Source: Lamellibrachia columna (Eukaryota; Annelida; Polychaeta; Sabellida; Siboglinidae). From it: a DNA stretch of 64,000 nt. Shown here in pieces: positions 23,850 through 36,249 of the stretch. Each line of letters opens with the position of its first letter. Within the stretch, counting starts at the first letter, position 1. The position numbers and the translations under genes are program-made. The notes under the pieces are model-generated. The model was not told the DNA's origin, did no database searches, and saw only the letters and a program-made list of their open reading frames with translations. The DNA lies in assembly GCA_963662155.1 (NCBI GenBank), contig OY759274.1, positions 16,508,439 through 16,572,438 on the forward strand. Direction: 5' to 3'.

Positions 23850-24452
23850 CGTATTCCTCCCAAAAATCCGTATTGTATATGGAAAATTCGTACGAAGTCG
23901 CATGTCTGAATTTTGGGTTAGATTTCATTAGGCCATATCTCGCTTAAAACCAGATTATGGGTGTCCCAAGTTGCACCATTTCAAGTATATATATATATAG
24001 TTTGGTTTGACTTGTAACTTATGCGGAAATTCACTCCACCACAGACTGTGGTGGATATGTGAACGAATTGTCTTCGCGCAGTAATTGCAGCGTGTCTGAA
24101 TGCTTCCCAGAGAAGTTTAAATGGCCTTGGAATGAACAGGTCTGCCAGGGGGTGAAGTGTAAACGTTTTGAGCAATCCCAAGGACTGCATAGGGCGGATC
24201 CAGGGTTTGGAAAAGGGGGGGTCCAAGGTAACGTATAAAGCGCCGAAGGCGCGAAACGAGGCGTGAACTGCCTCGGGGCGGGGGGGTGCGACGTTTGACG
24301 TTTTTTAGACACAACACTTGAAATGGTGCAACTTGGGACACCCATAATCTGGTTTTAAGCGAGATATGGCTTAATGAAATCTAACCCAAAATTCAGACAT
24401 GCGACTTCGTACGAATTTTCCATATACAATACGGATTTTTGGGAGGAATACG
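23850..24452. mobile_element. 603-bp non-autonomous element with ~137-bp inverted termini
   Basis: The left arm (23850-23987, starting cgtattcctcccaaaaatcc) is almost exactly the reverse complement of the right arm (24316-24452). The core (24058-24190) contains a ~130-bp dispersed repeat, also at 29496-29620, followed by a G-run and a charged-looking but unrecognised frame on the minus strand. It has no transposase. The structure is that of a foldback or MITE-type DNA transposon. Confidence 0.85.
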
Positions 24453-25880
24453 GCCTTCGGCCGTGTCCCGTTTTAATACGAATTTGTTTTAAAAAAATCG
24501 TGATAAAGTAGTCCTATATATTTTCTTGTATTCGTCACATAAGTATAACTTCGAATGTCAAATTTACAGTAGACGAGATGCAACTACTTTTGGGTCTAGA
24601 GTTTCGACAAAACGCAGCGGATGTTGTTTCATTTACACCTGTAGGTAGGCCTATTCCAACGAAGAAAATGCGAAAACGAAAAGACAATATTAAACATCTG
24701 TCATGTGCTATTTATTGGCATATTGACTAAAACAACTGTAGTAATGCAAATGTTTAATAACAAAATCAAGTATGCTACAATTGATTAAAACAACACAAAC
24801 TAGAGGCGCGGTAGTGTAGTAATACTAAAAAAAAATATTTATTCGTACGACAATGTGTACAATTCTATTACAATTGAAGTATTTTGCACACAAAGAGACT
24901 AACACGTCTTTGACTAAAACGTGTCACACACATTTTCTATATTATTCAGCACATCCTTTTCCAAGGAAACTGTGTTTAATAGTTTCTCATCCAGCCCCTT
25001 CTGATAGTGGTTCAGAAAGATATAATAAAAGCAGCTAGGTTTCATATTACAGAAAGTCGTGGCAACAAGTTTAAACTGAAACAAGGTGTAATTGAAACTT
25101 TTAGACATATATAAACAAGAGAGCCTATCCAAACTGTTGTGTTTTAAAGCTACTCTGTATAAAGCGTACCATTCGATTCATGACCTGAATCGGGAGACAT
25201 TCTGCTAAAAGTAGTAGTAGTACCACATAATAACAGTGAGTGCAAACTGGTAGATTAAAACGTTTCCTGATACTTTGCGCTATGTAAATTAAAATGCATC
25301 ATAGAAACAAACACCATACAAAGAGGAAAAATATGACATAACTAATTGACGTTGTGTACTCATATTACAAAACCCAAAAATGTAAATGCAGTGATTAGCA
25401 CATCCGCCTTTCATGCCAAAGTTGTGAACTCAAGACGCAAACTGGACACGGTACATTTTGTGTATAAACCTGGTTCTCAATATTGTGGACTGTATCTCTC
25501 GTAACTCAGAGATCACGTTAATGTCGGTCCCGTCTTGGGACGTTAAAGAACCATTGAAGTCGGTTTGGCGATAAAGTTCTGAAAAATCTAACTAGTTGAA
25601 TGAGATCTCAAAAGACCATAACATTGTAACCACAATATAATATAAAGACTAGTTAGTTAATAGAACGTTACCGGGTGCTGGAAATAACTAGATACTAGAA
25701 ACTGTTTATATCAGCTATGTTTTAATAACTGTTGTTCATCAGCAGATCTGTTAACCATTACACAACAAGCTCCACTACACGTTGCATTTTCCATTGTGAT
25801 TATATTAGCACACCTGATTTGAGGTGTTTCCAGATCAAGTTCCATGTTGTGATTCATGTTCTTCATTGTGAGCCCAGAAA
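24453..25880. other. intergenic, one short unrecognised frame
   Basis: A 50-codon plus-strand frame at 24579-24728 (MQLLLGLEFRQNAADVVSF ...) ends in a basic patch (KKMRKRKDN). It has no partner exon and no family I recognise. The rest is AT-rich with no repeat structure seen. Confidence 0.3.
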
Positions 25881-25882
25881 AC

Positions 25883-27365
25883 CTATCTACGCAACAGGAT
25901 GCAACCGATCCTCAACAAGGTGCGGAAGTTCTGCCATTCCTTCACCTCAGCTAGCAGTGAAGAGACGTTTAGCATGTCTGACTGCCAGAATATCAATCCG
26001 TCCACAACATGCTGTACATTTCCCGTCTCTGTAATGATCCCGGGGAGTAAAACAAGAAAACCTACAGTCTTCCTGCTTTCTGGGTTAAATCGGTTGTGGA
26101 ATTCGGCAGACCGGTGGTCACAAAACGGGATTGCCAGATTGCACAGGTAGTGCTCCCGTGAGGATGTGCTAGGGGCATTGGCTCTTTGCATCTGCCGGGA
26201 TGACTGGGGTGTTCCTGGTGCTGAGATGGATATACCAAGAAATGTGGCTAAACGTGTAGCATCTTTATACCAATCACTGTACTCCTCTTCTATCTCCTGT
26301 CTCGTCGTTATCATTCGTTCCCTGGTTTGGTCGATCATACTGTACGATTGATATATGTCTGAGTCCCTCTTTTGAAGCTTGGAGACCATGGGCCTGACAT
26401 TCTCCAAAACATTCTTGGTGGTGATGAATGCGATGATGGCACGTGACGAAGTGACAATGGTTAGCAGCCCTTGCGCCTTCGTCCTGGTCTCCTTATCCCA
26501 ACTGCCAGTCAATGCAATCTCCTCGTATATGTCATGATATTCAGACGGATTCAGTACTGCTGCAGTGTACATACAAAGCTCGTGTGGATAACTGCTCTAT
26601 CCTCGCCTGCACGCCAACTTTATCCGAGGACATACACTGTGCACCATCGTAGCTCTGACCACTGGCTTTATTGATGTCGATGTTACGATCTTTCAGGCAC
26701 TCGATGACGTCATGAGCTATAGCTTCCCACGTTGCCCTCTCAATGTATATAAAATAAAAAGAACTGTTTTACTTTACAGTGAGTCAGCATCCTCAAGCAC
26801 ACTGACATAATCTGGTTACCAAGTGGATCTGTGACCTCATTTGCCATGATGGAAAAGAAGGCATTTTCGTCTTCAAGGCTTCGTGTATGTTCCTTTCTAA
26901 TGTATTCGACTACTACATCAATGACTTAATTCAGGATGAATCTTGGTGTATACTGCGCATTCTTCCTTCCGGTCTCAAGATGTTTTCGGAGTGTGTCGTC
27001 GCGTTTGGCCATCATCTCCAGAACTGCCCATAAGTTTCTCTTGTTGGACGATGTACTTGACCGATCATCCCTGTTGGACGATGTACTTGACCGATCATCC
27101 CTGTTGGACGATGTACTTGTCCGATCATCCCTGGAGCCTCAAAGTGGCAAGTTTTGTTTTCCACAAAATACAACTGCTTCTATAATACTCTTCAGGACGT
27201 GACCGTTTTTGTTGTACATCTTCCGGTTGGACTGGCTTATCAAGTAGGGCAAGGAGCATTCTGGTGTCTTCTGATGTTGAACCGATAGGATAGCTTAAAT
27301 TTTGACCTGTAAAAATGCCAATTGTTATCTTGAAAGTCCGGTCCGAAGAACTGATGCAGACGATT
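25883..27365 (-). pseudogene. hAT-superfamily (DUF4371/ZMYM1-like) transposase relic
   Basis: Minus strand, from high to low coordinates: ITIGIFTGQNLSYPIGS, LKSIIEAVVFCGKQN, LRKHLETGRKNAQYTPRF, FFSIMANEVTDPLGNQ, IEASGQ-type block INKASGQSYDGAQCMSSDK, then ALTGSWDKETRTKAQGLLTI and an open 229-codon end (26572-25883). These blocks match proteins annotated as '52 kDa repressor of the inhibitor of the protein kinase-like' or ZMYM1-like, which derive from hAT transposases. The LADE(A/V)TD catalytic block reads MANEVTD, so the first Asp is Asn. Stops and frameshifts near 27140, 26935 and 26755 break it. Confidence 0.82.
27044..27133. repeat. 30-bp tandem triplication inside the hAT relic
   Basis: Three perfect or near-perfect units starting at 27044, 27074 and 27104 (ttggacgatgtacttgaccg...). 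In the transposase frame this is an in-frame RDDRSSTSSN repeat. Confidence 0.95.
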
Positions 27366-27401
27366 TTCATCAAAGGACCAATGCGTCTGTTGGGCGCATT
27401 T

Positions 27402-27508
27402 GCTGGATCTGCGCAATCTGCAGATGGGTGCGCAGTCTGCAGATTTTCGAGTATCCGAGGATTGCGCAGCGCACTCGAGCGAAATCTGCAGATTGTGCAG
27501 ATCCAGCA
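27402..27508. mobile_element. 107-bp MITE-like hairpin with 23-bp inverted ends
   Basis: Left arm gctggatctgcgcaatctgc(aga) and right arm (tct)gcagattgtgcagatccagc pair with one mismatch. It lies just upstream of the recognisable start of the hAT frame. No coding capacity. Confidence 0.7.
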
Positions 27509-27936
27509 ACTGCACACAACACGTCTATGGACGCCAAACATTCCCATTGTATGCTCATTCTTTCGCGGGGAGACATGGTCAGATATGAGGTGGGCGTGTG
27601 TGTGTGTGTGCGTGGGCGTGTGCATGTGTGTTTACACGTGCGTGCGGTGTGCGTATGCAGTGAATCTATGAAAGACGTGACCGATAATGCTAAGCATAAC
27701 TTTGGGGATCCCCTGGACGCCAAGTATATCGCTTGTGCTAGATCAGTGTTTGAAAACGTCGGAATGCTACTAAAGAATTCGTACATAATAAGCGACAATT
27801 GTGACCTTCTGTCGTTTCTTAGCAATGCCTTTGTCCCCCGTTGACATGCAATGGCAATGAATGTTTTTGATACTCAAAAAAGGGAGGGGGGGGGGTCCGG
27901 ACCCCCTGGACCCCTCTCTGGATCCGCCTATTTCCC

Positions 27937-28770
27937 GCTATATAAGAACTTACCTTTAACTTACATTTTTAGTTTCGACGCACGTCAAAACAGAATCCGT
28001 ATTGGCGCGAACTCGGCCAACACGGAATCTGACTATGCGTCATGCAGCAATCGCATTTTGTCAATAACTTACACAGTCAATTAATAACATATAACATTGA
28101 TGTTATATACGCCACCTCAAATATCTATTTACACGCATTAATTTCTCAAGCCCATCGTTTCTTGTCAAGCGCGTAACTAAATTGTGTTAATATATTAATA
28201 ATACATGGACACCAGATCAGGTAACATTGATCTTGGTCAGCATTTTGCAGGTAGATACTTCCTGTGACACAAACACATGACTGGCACTGCAGTTTCGCAC
28301 GCACGCACACACACACACGCGCGCGCGCGCGCGCAATTGAATACATTGTACAATCGTGTATGCGTAAAATTCACAGTTGCCTTGACGACAATAAACCCTA
28401 ACTGTTGTACATGGAACCATCTCAACGAAATAACGAGCAACACAGTAGTTTCTTGATCGAAATGGTTTTACAGTTTTGGTTACCACAACTTTGTGGTTGA
28501 ACATTTCAGTGTTACACCATAACTGTCTTCCGTATAACCTGCTAGTTAATCTGAATACATTCGTCAATATAAATTATATCCATAACAATGTAATATATTT
28601 CTCATTAAAGACTCATGATACATCCTTCGAAAACACAGTGCAGTATATACCATCATGTAATGGGGAGTGACCCCCCGTTAATAACGTTAATAACGTTAAT
28701 AACGCCGGTTAAGACCGCATGGCACTCAATTTGAGTACCTATCTGGTATCCGATCGACGAAGTCATACAC
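27937..28770 (+). repeat. orphan duplicate of the NXPE 5' flank (unit A, no gene)
   Basis: This is colinear with 29628-30050 plus 32413-32980, which lead into NXPE gene 1. Shared landmarks in order are cgctatataagaactta, cgacgcacgtcaaaacag, cacggaatctgactatgcgt, caataaaccctaactgttgt, cgaaataacgagcaacacag, gtcttccgtataacctgcta and gtaatggggagtgacccccc. The similarity stops at catac(ac) where an (ACGC)n tract begins, just before the position of the start codon. No NXPE coding sequence follows. Confidence 0.9.
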
Positions 28771-28771
28771 A

Positions 28772-28827
<56 letters not shown>

Positions 28828-28832
28828 CACAC
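28766..28832. repeat. (ACGC)n microsatellite
   Basis: About 15 ACGC units. It truncates the orphan NXPE flank. Confidence 0.97.
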
Positions 28833-28845
28833 ATATATTTACGCA

Positions 28846-29203
<358 letters not shown>

Positions 29204-29298
29204 ATATTAACCCACAACATGCAGGCATATTTATTAAATACTATTTACAATTGGCTATTTGATCTGTGTACTGGAAGTATTGTTGACCAGTCAATTGA

Positions 29299-29301
<3 letters not shown>

Positions 29302-29388
<87 letters not shown>

Positions 29389-29413
29389 GTACGTATGTAT
29401 GTATGTATGTATG

Positions 29414-29452
<39 letters not shown>
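29302..29452. repeat. (TA)n/(GTAT)n compound microsatellite
   Basis: TA run, then about ten gtat units (29376-29420), then TA again. Confidence 0.97.
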
Positions 29453-29453
<1 letters not shown>

Positions 29454-29495
29454 GATGTATAAATGAGTACCTGGCAATACAGACAGTGTTTGGAT

Positions 29496-30050
29496 ATGTG
29501 AACGAATAGTCTTCGCGCAGTCATTGCAGCGTGGCTGAATGCTTACCAGAGAAATGGCCTTGGAACGAACAGGTCTGCCATGGGGTGAAGTGTAAACGCT
29601 TTGAGCAGTCTCAAGGACTAGATGTCGCGCTATATAAGAACTTACCTTTAACTTACCTTTTTAGTTTCGACGCACGTCAAAACAGGTCACGAGAATCCGT
29701 CGTGGCGGGAACTCGGCCAACACGGAATCTGACTATGCGTCATGCAGCAATACGGACGGGAAAGCGACGACATCGTTAATCGGCCGTCGCATTTTACCAA
29801 TAAATTACACAGTCAATAAATAACCCTTAACATTGATGTTATATACGCCACCTCAAATATCTATTTACACGGATTGATTTCTCAAGCCCATCGTTTCTTG
29901 CCAAGCGGGTAACCAAGTTGTGTTAATATGTTAATAATACATGGAAACCAGATCACACACACGCAATTGAATGCATTGTACAATCGTGTAGGCGTCAAAC
30001 TCACAGTTGCCTAGCCGACAATAAACCCTAGCTGTTGTACATGGACACAT
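29496..30050 (+). repeat. NXPE 5' flank duplicate, unit B left part
   Basis: 29496-29620 copies the core of the 23.85-24.45 kb element. 29628-30050 copies unit A (27937-28425) and is interrupted at its right end by the LINE at 30052. It carries the same TATATAAG motif at 29631. Confidence 0.88.
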
Positions 30051-30051
30051 C

Positions 30052-32412
30052 CATAGCTTCCTTACTCAGCACGTGCTAGAACCAACCAGGGGAGAAAATG
30101 TATTAGATATAGTTTCGTCATCACAAAAAGAATTAGTGGACAATGTAAAAATACTTGAACCATTGGGTAACAGTGACCATAATCAAATACATTTTGACAT
30201 CAATGTAAAATCAGAAAGTAAAAATGAGAAAACGTACAAGAGAAACTTCCACAAAGGTAATTACAAAGATATGAGAACATATTTAGCAAAGCTAGATTGG
30301 AAAACATGCTGATGAACAAGACCGCAATTGAATGTTGGAATATTCTAAAATATGAAATTGAGAGTATCATCGATAAATTTGTTCCCTTCCAAAAACAAGG
30401 AAAACGGTGTAGAAAGAAACACTTGTCAAAAGAGGCTATTAGAAAAATAGTGTTAAAATAAACTATGTGGAGGGTTTATAGGCATACCAGAAAGGAAGAA
30501 GACTATGCAAATTACAAAGAGGCACTTAATGCAGCTACAACTGAAATTAGACAATCTAAAAGAAGCTATGAGCAAAAACTAGCATGTAACATAAAAAATG
30601 ACAGCAAGAGTTTTATGCATATGTCAGGAGTAAACAAAACGTACAAGACATGGTTGGACCTCTAGAAGACAGTGCTGGAAATATAATATCACAGGGGTTT
30701 TTAATGGCGGAAGACCTAAATGGTTACTTTAGTTCAGTGTTTACCAAAGAAGATATTAGTTCATTACCAGTTGCTGATACTAAATTTCAGGACGTTAAAT
30801 CTGACTATTTAGGACCGTTAGTTGTAACTCCAGAAATGGTAGCTAAGAAAATAAAGGCAATGAAGGATAATAAATCACCGGGAGTGAACGAAAGTCCTCC
30901 AAAACTACTAATGGAAACAGTAGAACAAATCAGTATACCACTTGCAAGAGTATTCAACTTGTCATTAAAAGAGGGAGTTGTTCCGTTTGAATGGAAAGAA
31001 CCAAACATCATACCATTATTTAAAAAGGGTTCGAGAAATAAGTCAGAGAATTACAGACCAGTGAGTTTAACGTCAGCGATTTGTAAATTATTAGAAAGGT
31101 TAATTAAAGACCATATGGTGGACTTCCTCGTTAAGCATAAATTATTAAATTCATCTCGACATGGATTCCTTAAAGCAAGGTCATGCTTAACAAATATGTT
31201 ATTTTTATGGAAGAAATCACTAAGTGGATAGACATGGGATCGCCAGTAGATATTATCTACTTAGATTTTCAGAAAGCTTTTGACAAAGTGCCACATCAAA
31301 GATTACTACTTAAATTAAAATCCCATGGTATCGGGGATAGCATAACTGACTGGATAGAACAATGGCTGACTGACTGAAGACAACGAGTTGTAGTAGATGA
31401 AGAAGTTTCAAATTGGAAATCGGTTTTGAGTGGGGTACCTCAAGGATCAGTATTAGGACCTATATTATTCTTAATATATATCAATGACTTGGACGACAGT
31501 ATAACAAGTAACGTACTGAAATTTGCGGATGACACAAAACTGTTTAGAAAGGTTAATACTGATGGTGATAAACAACATTTACAAAACGATCTAGACAGAT
31601 TAGTGAAATGGTCTGAGAAATGGCAGATGTTGTTCAATTTTGGGAAATGTAAATGCCTACATACAGGACATGGGAACTTGGATGTAAACTATAAAATGGG
31701 AGATACTGTTCTGGGTACTACTGTAAAAGAAAAGGACTTAGGAGTTACAATAAGCGCTGATTTCAGAGCAGTGTATTATTGCAGCTTCAAAGGGTAATCA
31801 AATTCTTGGATTGATTAGAAGAAACATAACATACAAGGGAAAAAAGTTAATTATACCTTTTATAAAGCAATAGTTAGACCTCATTTAGAATACTGTATAC
31901 AAACATGGAAACCATATCGTAAGAAGGATATATATATACGCTAGAACGCATACAAAGGAGAGCAACTAAAATTATTCCAGAACTGAGAGACCTTAGTTAT
32001 GAAGAACGCCTGAAAGAATGTGGTTTAACAAATCTAGAGACAAGGAGGTTAAGAGGAGATCAGATTGAAGTTTTTAAGATATTGAATGGGTATGAAAATA
32101 TTGATAGAAATATGTTTTTCTCACTCAAGAAGGATAGCAGAACTAGAGGACATGAGGTAAAATTAGTAACGGATCAATGTAGATTGGACATCAGGAAGCA
32201 CTCGTTCTCACAGAGGAAAATAAATTAATGGAACAAATTGTCTACAGATTGTGTAACTGCTAGCAACGTGAATATGTTTAAAAACAAGGTTGACACATAT
32301 CTCAGGAGGGCGGGTTATAAGTAGATGAACATTGTGGGACTCTCGATAAACCAATGGCTTCATTGTACACTTGCCATCTGGGCCTTTGGCTTGGATGGCA
32401 AATCTTGTTAAA

Positions 32413-32413
<1 letters not shown>
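30052..32413 (+). mobile_element. CR1/Jockey-like LINE, 5'-truncated, copy 3 (most complete)
   Basis: It starts inside the endonuclease domain (VLEPTRGENVLDIVSSS, then LGNSDHNQIHFDIN, the SDH catalytic block). It continues with the linker and RT: NKSPGVNESPPKLLMETVEQ, WKEPNIIPLFKKGS, SENYRPVSLTSAICKLLERL, IIYLDFQKAFDKVPHQRLL (motif A), GVPQGSVLGPILFLIYINDL, KFADDTKLFRKVN (motif C) and the C-terminal LRDLSYEERLKECGL ... [11 protein letters not shown]. Stops or shifts occur near 30310, 30460, 30663, 31230, 31375 and 31796, so it is dead although the catalytic motifs remain. The 3' end (ttgttaaatc) equals that of copy 1. Confidence 0.92.
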
Positions 32414-33030
<617 letters not shown>

Positions 33031-34500
33031 ATGTCTAAACTCGGAACATATATGAAGCGACTATTCAGTCTGTATACGGCGATTACTGGCGTTATCATCG
33101 TTACACTGCTGGTGGTGAGCAATGCTTTGCTTCGAACGTACACACACCCTGCATTTTCTCACCCACCGATGGCAATGGTGATGCAAAACGCGAAAGCCAA
33201 TGGTGCGTCGACCTCGCAATCAACAGCAACAAGGCCATACACAGTCGGTGAGCATTACTTCTTGGGGTCAGAGTTAGATCAGTTCTACCACTACACGAAT
33301 CTCAATGTTGTAACGAAGCGTAATGCGTCAAACAAAGAGACAAACATCAACATTACTCAGTACCGTCACACAGTATCGCTGTTAAACAGAAATATTCCTA
33401 GCGCCGGTTTGTTTCTACGGGTAGTTGAGCGGCACGAGGACCGAGCGACCTCTGGCGGTAGCTGTTTGTACGGCGTTAGCGAGTCCGCCAATTTCACAAG
33501 CGTTTGCTCGTCTCGTGACTTCTACAACGGCACGTATATGTTATATTGTCCACCGGCTCCAACGAATACGGCCAACTCGAGATGTAGGAAGATTACTGTG
33601 CAATTACAGTGTGTCAACTTAACCGCTTACTTCAGTTGTTCTAAGTCTTTGCATAAAATTATATGGACACGACGCTTGTGTGATAACGATACAAACAACG
33701 GGACATTACAAGTTCTCCGCGACTGGCCTCTAATCCGAGCCTTGAAGAGAGATGCATTGACGAAGAACGTAGTGACGTGGCATATTGGTCAAAACGGAAC
33801 GTGGAATGCAAGACTGCAGGACGGAAAGTGGTTCCGCTCGCTCAACAAATCGACTTTGTGCGCATGCGTGAAAAGCTTCGGTGATGTTTACATGTACGGC
33901 TCGTCGCACATGCGCTTCAAGTTCGACTACCTGATGGACGTGTGCTATAAAAGACCAGCGGGTTTGCTTTTTAAGCATCAAGATGTAAACGTTGGTAACC
34001 TCCACTACAGTTGGTATCAGTATTCGAACGATTTCGGCAGAATTTTGTCGAACAGAAAAGCCACTTTCAAGAAGAAAGACTTGGTGTTTCTACAGACAGG
34101 TGCGCACGATACGACCTCTCTCGGGCTTGTCGTTTCAATGTCAACGAGAATTCGTCAATTCGTCGATTTGTTGGCCGCATTTGCAGAAGTTTCCCAGCGG
34201 AAGGGTTTCAAACTAGTCGTTCTGACGTCGCCGCCCTCTCGTGACAGCGACGATGGGGTAAACACACTGGGTGGACATAACAATTTCGCACTGGCTGCCT
34301 TTAACGAGGTGATCAGGGTGAAAGCGGCAAATATGGGCGTGGAAGTCTTCGATGAGTTCTCGGTTATTCTACCAAGACAGGACGAAAACATATGTGGCAC
34401 ACATTATATCTGCTACAACAAACACATTAAGAAGATCACAGGCAGCGTGGGAGTAACAGCGGTGCAAATGATGATGACAAACGTGTGCAACCTAATGTAA
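33031..34500 (+). CDS. NXPE-like PC-esterase-domain type II membrane protein, gene 1
   Basis: This is a single-exon gene of 489 codons. A short basic cytoplasmic start is followed by one membrane segment (residues ~11-33, ending VIIVTLLVVSNALL), so it should be a Golgi or secretory type II protein. The lumenal part has many N-glycosylation sequons (NAS, NIT, NFT, NGT, NLT, NDT, NKS) and many Cys. The C-terminal third resembles the PC-esterase/NXPE C domain: YGSSHMRFKFDYLMD (residues 289-303, the GDS block, with Asp replaced by Ser291 and the likely nucleophile Ser292), LQTGAHDT (354-361) and a final DENICGTHYIC with His458. The family acts on glycans or lipids in some members, but the substrate is unknown here. 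It is ~80% identical by eye to gene 2. The start ATG is conserved in all copies. Confidence 0.88.
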   Translation: MSKLGTYMKRLFSLYTAITGVIIVTLLVVSNALLRTYTHPAFSHPPMAMVMQNAKANGASTSQSTATRPYTVGEHYFLGSELDQFYHYTNLNVVTKRNASNKETNINITQYRHTVSLLNRNIPSAGLFLRVVERHEDRATSGGSCLYGVSESANFTSVCSSRDFYNGTYMLYCPPAPTNTANSRCRKITVQLQCVNLTAYFSCSKSLHKIIWTRRLCDNDTNNGTLQVLRDWPLIRALKRDALTKNVVTWHIGQNGTWNARLQDGKWFRSLNKSTLCACVKSFGDVYMYGSSHMRFKFDYLMDVCYKRPAGLLFKHQDVNVGNLHYSWYQYSNDFGRILSNRKATFKKKDLVFLQTGAHDTTSLGLVVSMSTRIRQFVDLLAAFAEVSQRKGFKLVVLTSPPSRDSDDGVNTLGGHNNFALAAFNEVIRVKAANMGVEVFDEFSVILPRQDENICGTHYICYNKHIKKITGSVGVTAVQMMMTNVCNLM

Positions 34501-34597
34501 CGACATCGGAATACAACCTAATGTAACGACATCGGAATACAACCTAATGTAACGACATCGGAATACAACCCAATGTAACGACATCGGAATACAACAT
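34491..34597. repeat. 26-bp tandem repeat at the stop codon of NXPE gene 1, 4 copies
   Basis: The unit (cctaatgtaacgacatcgga...) begins within the last codons and stop of gene 1 and repeats into the 3' UTR, so the terminal Leu-Met-stop sequence is itself copied. Confidence 0.93.
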
Positions 34598-34599
34598 GT

Positions 34600-35450
34600 G
34601 TTACACGGTTTGGTTTACATTCATTATTAACAGATTAACAAAACGTGTTTGTCAACAAACTATGGGTTTAAGATATGTATACGTGTAACTTGACTAAACC
34701 TAAGTTGGTTCATAAGGTATAAATGTTTATATTAATTAATACATAATTAATGTATATTATGTAATTATTATATTACGAAGTATTAACTAGACAGTTATAC
34801 GGAAGACAGCTATGGTGTAACAACTGACAGTGTTCAACCACATTGTGGTAGCCAAAACTTTAAAACCATTTTTATCAAGGAACTGCTGTGTTGCTCGCTG
34901 TTAACTACTTTTCGGAAAACGACGCATCAGACGTTTACTAACCTAACTAATTTGCTTATTAAAAACGGCAATTATCGCCCCTTGCCTATTTTCCTGTTGC
35001 GCATGCGCCACCATCCGCTTCCTGAAGGGTGATGTTTAAGATGTGTGTCATATTTCAATGAAAAAGCGTAGCAAAAAAGACACCATCACACAAAATCGCT
35101 ACCCCTTAGGCGAACGACATTATGAAAATATTTTATAATTAAGTTTATTTTAACTTAAGTAACATTTATCTTACATTTTACTTAACATTTTGCTTATAAG
35201 TGTATCATTTTCTTTAGCTTTTCGCATTCCTTCATACATTTTGTTGCATTTAGCCAGGTATGAAACCATGTACAAACGCTTCCACGCTATGCATGTATGT
35301 ATTTGTTTATGTTTATGCTTTAAAAGTTGCTATTTCTAGACATTGTAGCAACATAGACGCATCTGGTGTTCGATTTTGATTGGTTGTTTTATGTGGTGTG
35401 ACGTAGCGTGTCGCGCTGTGATTGGTAGGAATTTACCACGTGATAGCTAT
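34600..35450. other. intergenic, AT-rich
   Basis: Apart from the inverted block at 34787-34915 I see no gene. A CACGTGAT motif pair (35435-35460) lies just before the decayed ORF region. Confidence 0.4.
34787..34915 (-). repeat. inverted copy of the NXPE flank block, downstream of gene 1
   Basis: Its reverse complement reads cgagcaacacagcagttcct ... gtcttccgtataactg, matching 32426-32545 upstream of gene 1. Gene 1 therefore sits between inverted ~125-bp copies. Confidence 0.88.
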
Positions 35451-35634
35451 GATCACGTGATTTTCACAATATTATGTAAGGGCGGTGGAAACAACGAGCT
35501 TATCATCATTCGCCAAAGCGACGAAGACGAGCCGACCAGTTGACCAGTTGACCTTCCCAACCGCCGCCGGCGTGTGTGCGTCGTTGAAACGGTGACTGGT
35601 AAACAGCTGTAGTTGACTTTGCTTGACGAACACA

Positions 35635-36246
35635 TGAACAATCTCGTAGACACGAAAGCAGACGAGTTTGCTGTAATGGCAGAGAAGTTACAGTATGACA
35701 GACTGAATGCTTTGAAATCTACTCAAGTTTATATCATCCTCCAGAAATAGCAACGGAGTTCGTACGTCAACTAAAACGCCTGCAAGTCGTGTAGATTCCG
35801 CACGGTGTGTTTCAGCTCGAATTTTCCGCTGCCGGGACATTAGTCGACCTGATCGCTTGCGATACGAAAGATACACTACTTCCAGGTTACAGAAATCATG
35901 AAAGCTCTCGCACGTCACACAGCGCAACACGTAGGACGTATCTCACATCGACAATGCTCTGCTTGTGATATGGACTGTCTTAGTCAACCCATTCAAAAGA
36001 TCCACCGCTGTCAGTAGCTTCTGATATTCTAATGTGCAAGCACTTTGACGAGACGGTACAGGACATTAATGAAACCGTGGTGTTGAAAGACTGCTTAATA
36101 GTTTAGTAGATGCAGATGTGAAACTTGCCGATCTGTCGGCTGATCAGGTGTCCGCTGTTAAGAGTTGGTTACACGACTCCGATCCAGAGGCATGGTAGAA
36201 ATGCGTGAAGGACTTAACGATGGCCGTGCTTGACGGTGACCTGTAA
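35635..36246 (+). pseudogene. unidentified decayed intronless gene
   Basis: The frame MNNLVDTKADEFAVMAEKLQ to STQVYIILQK ends at a stop (35749). A shifted frame continues HPPEIATEFVRQLKRLQVV, one stop, then FQLEFSAAGTLVDLIACDTK. A last frame gives RLLNSLVDADVKLADLSADQ, VSAVKSWLHDSDPEAW, one stop, then KCVKDLTMAVLDGDL and a stop at 36244. Codon-like composition is kept over ~600 bp without introns, suggesting a retrocopy. I do not recognise the parent. Confidence 0.4.
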
Positions 36247-36249
36247 ATT

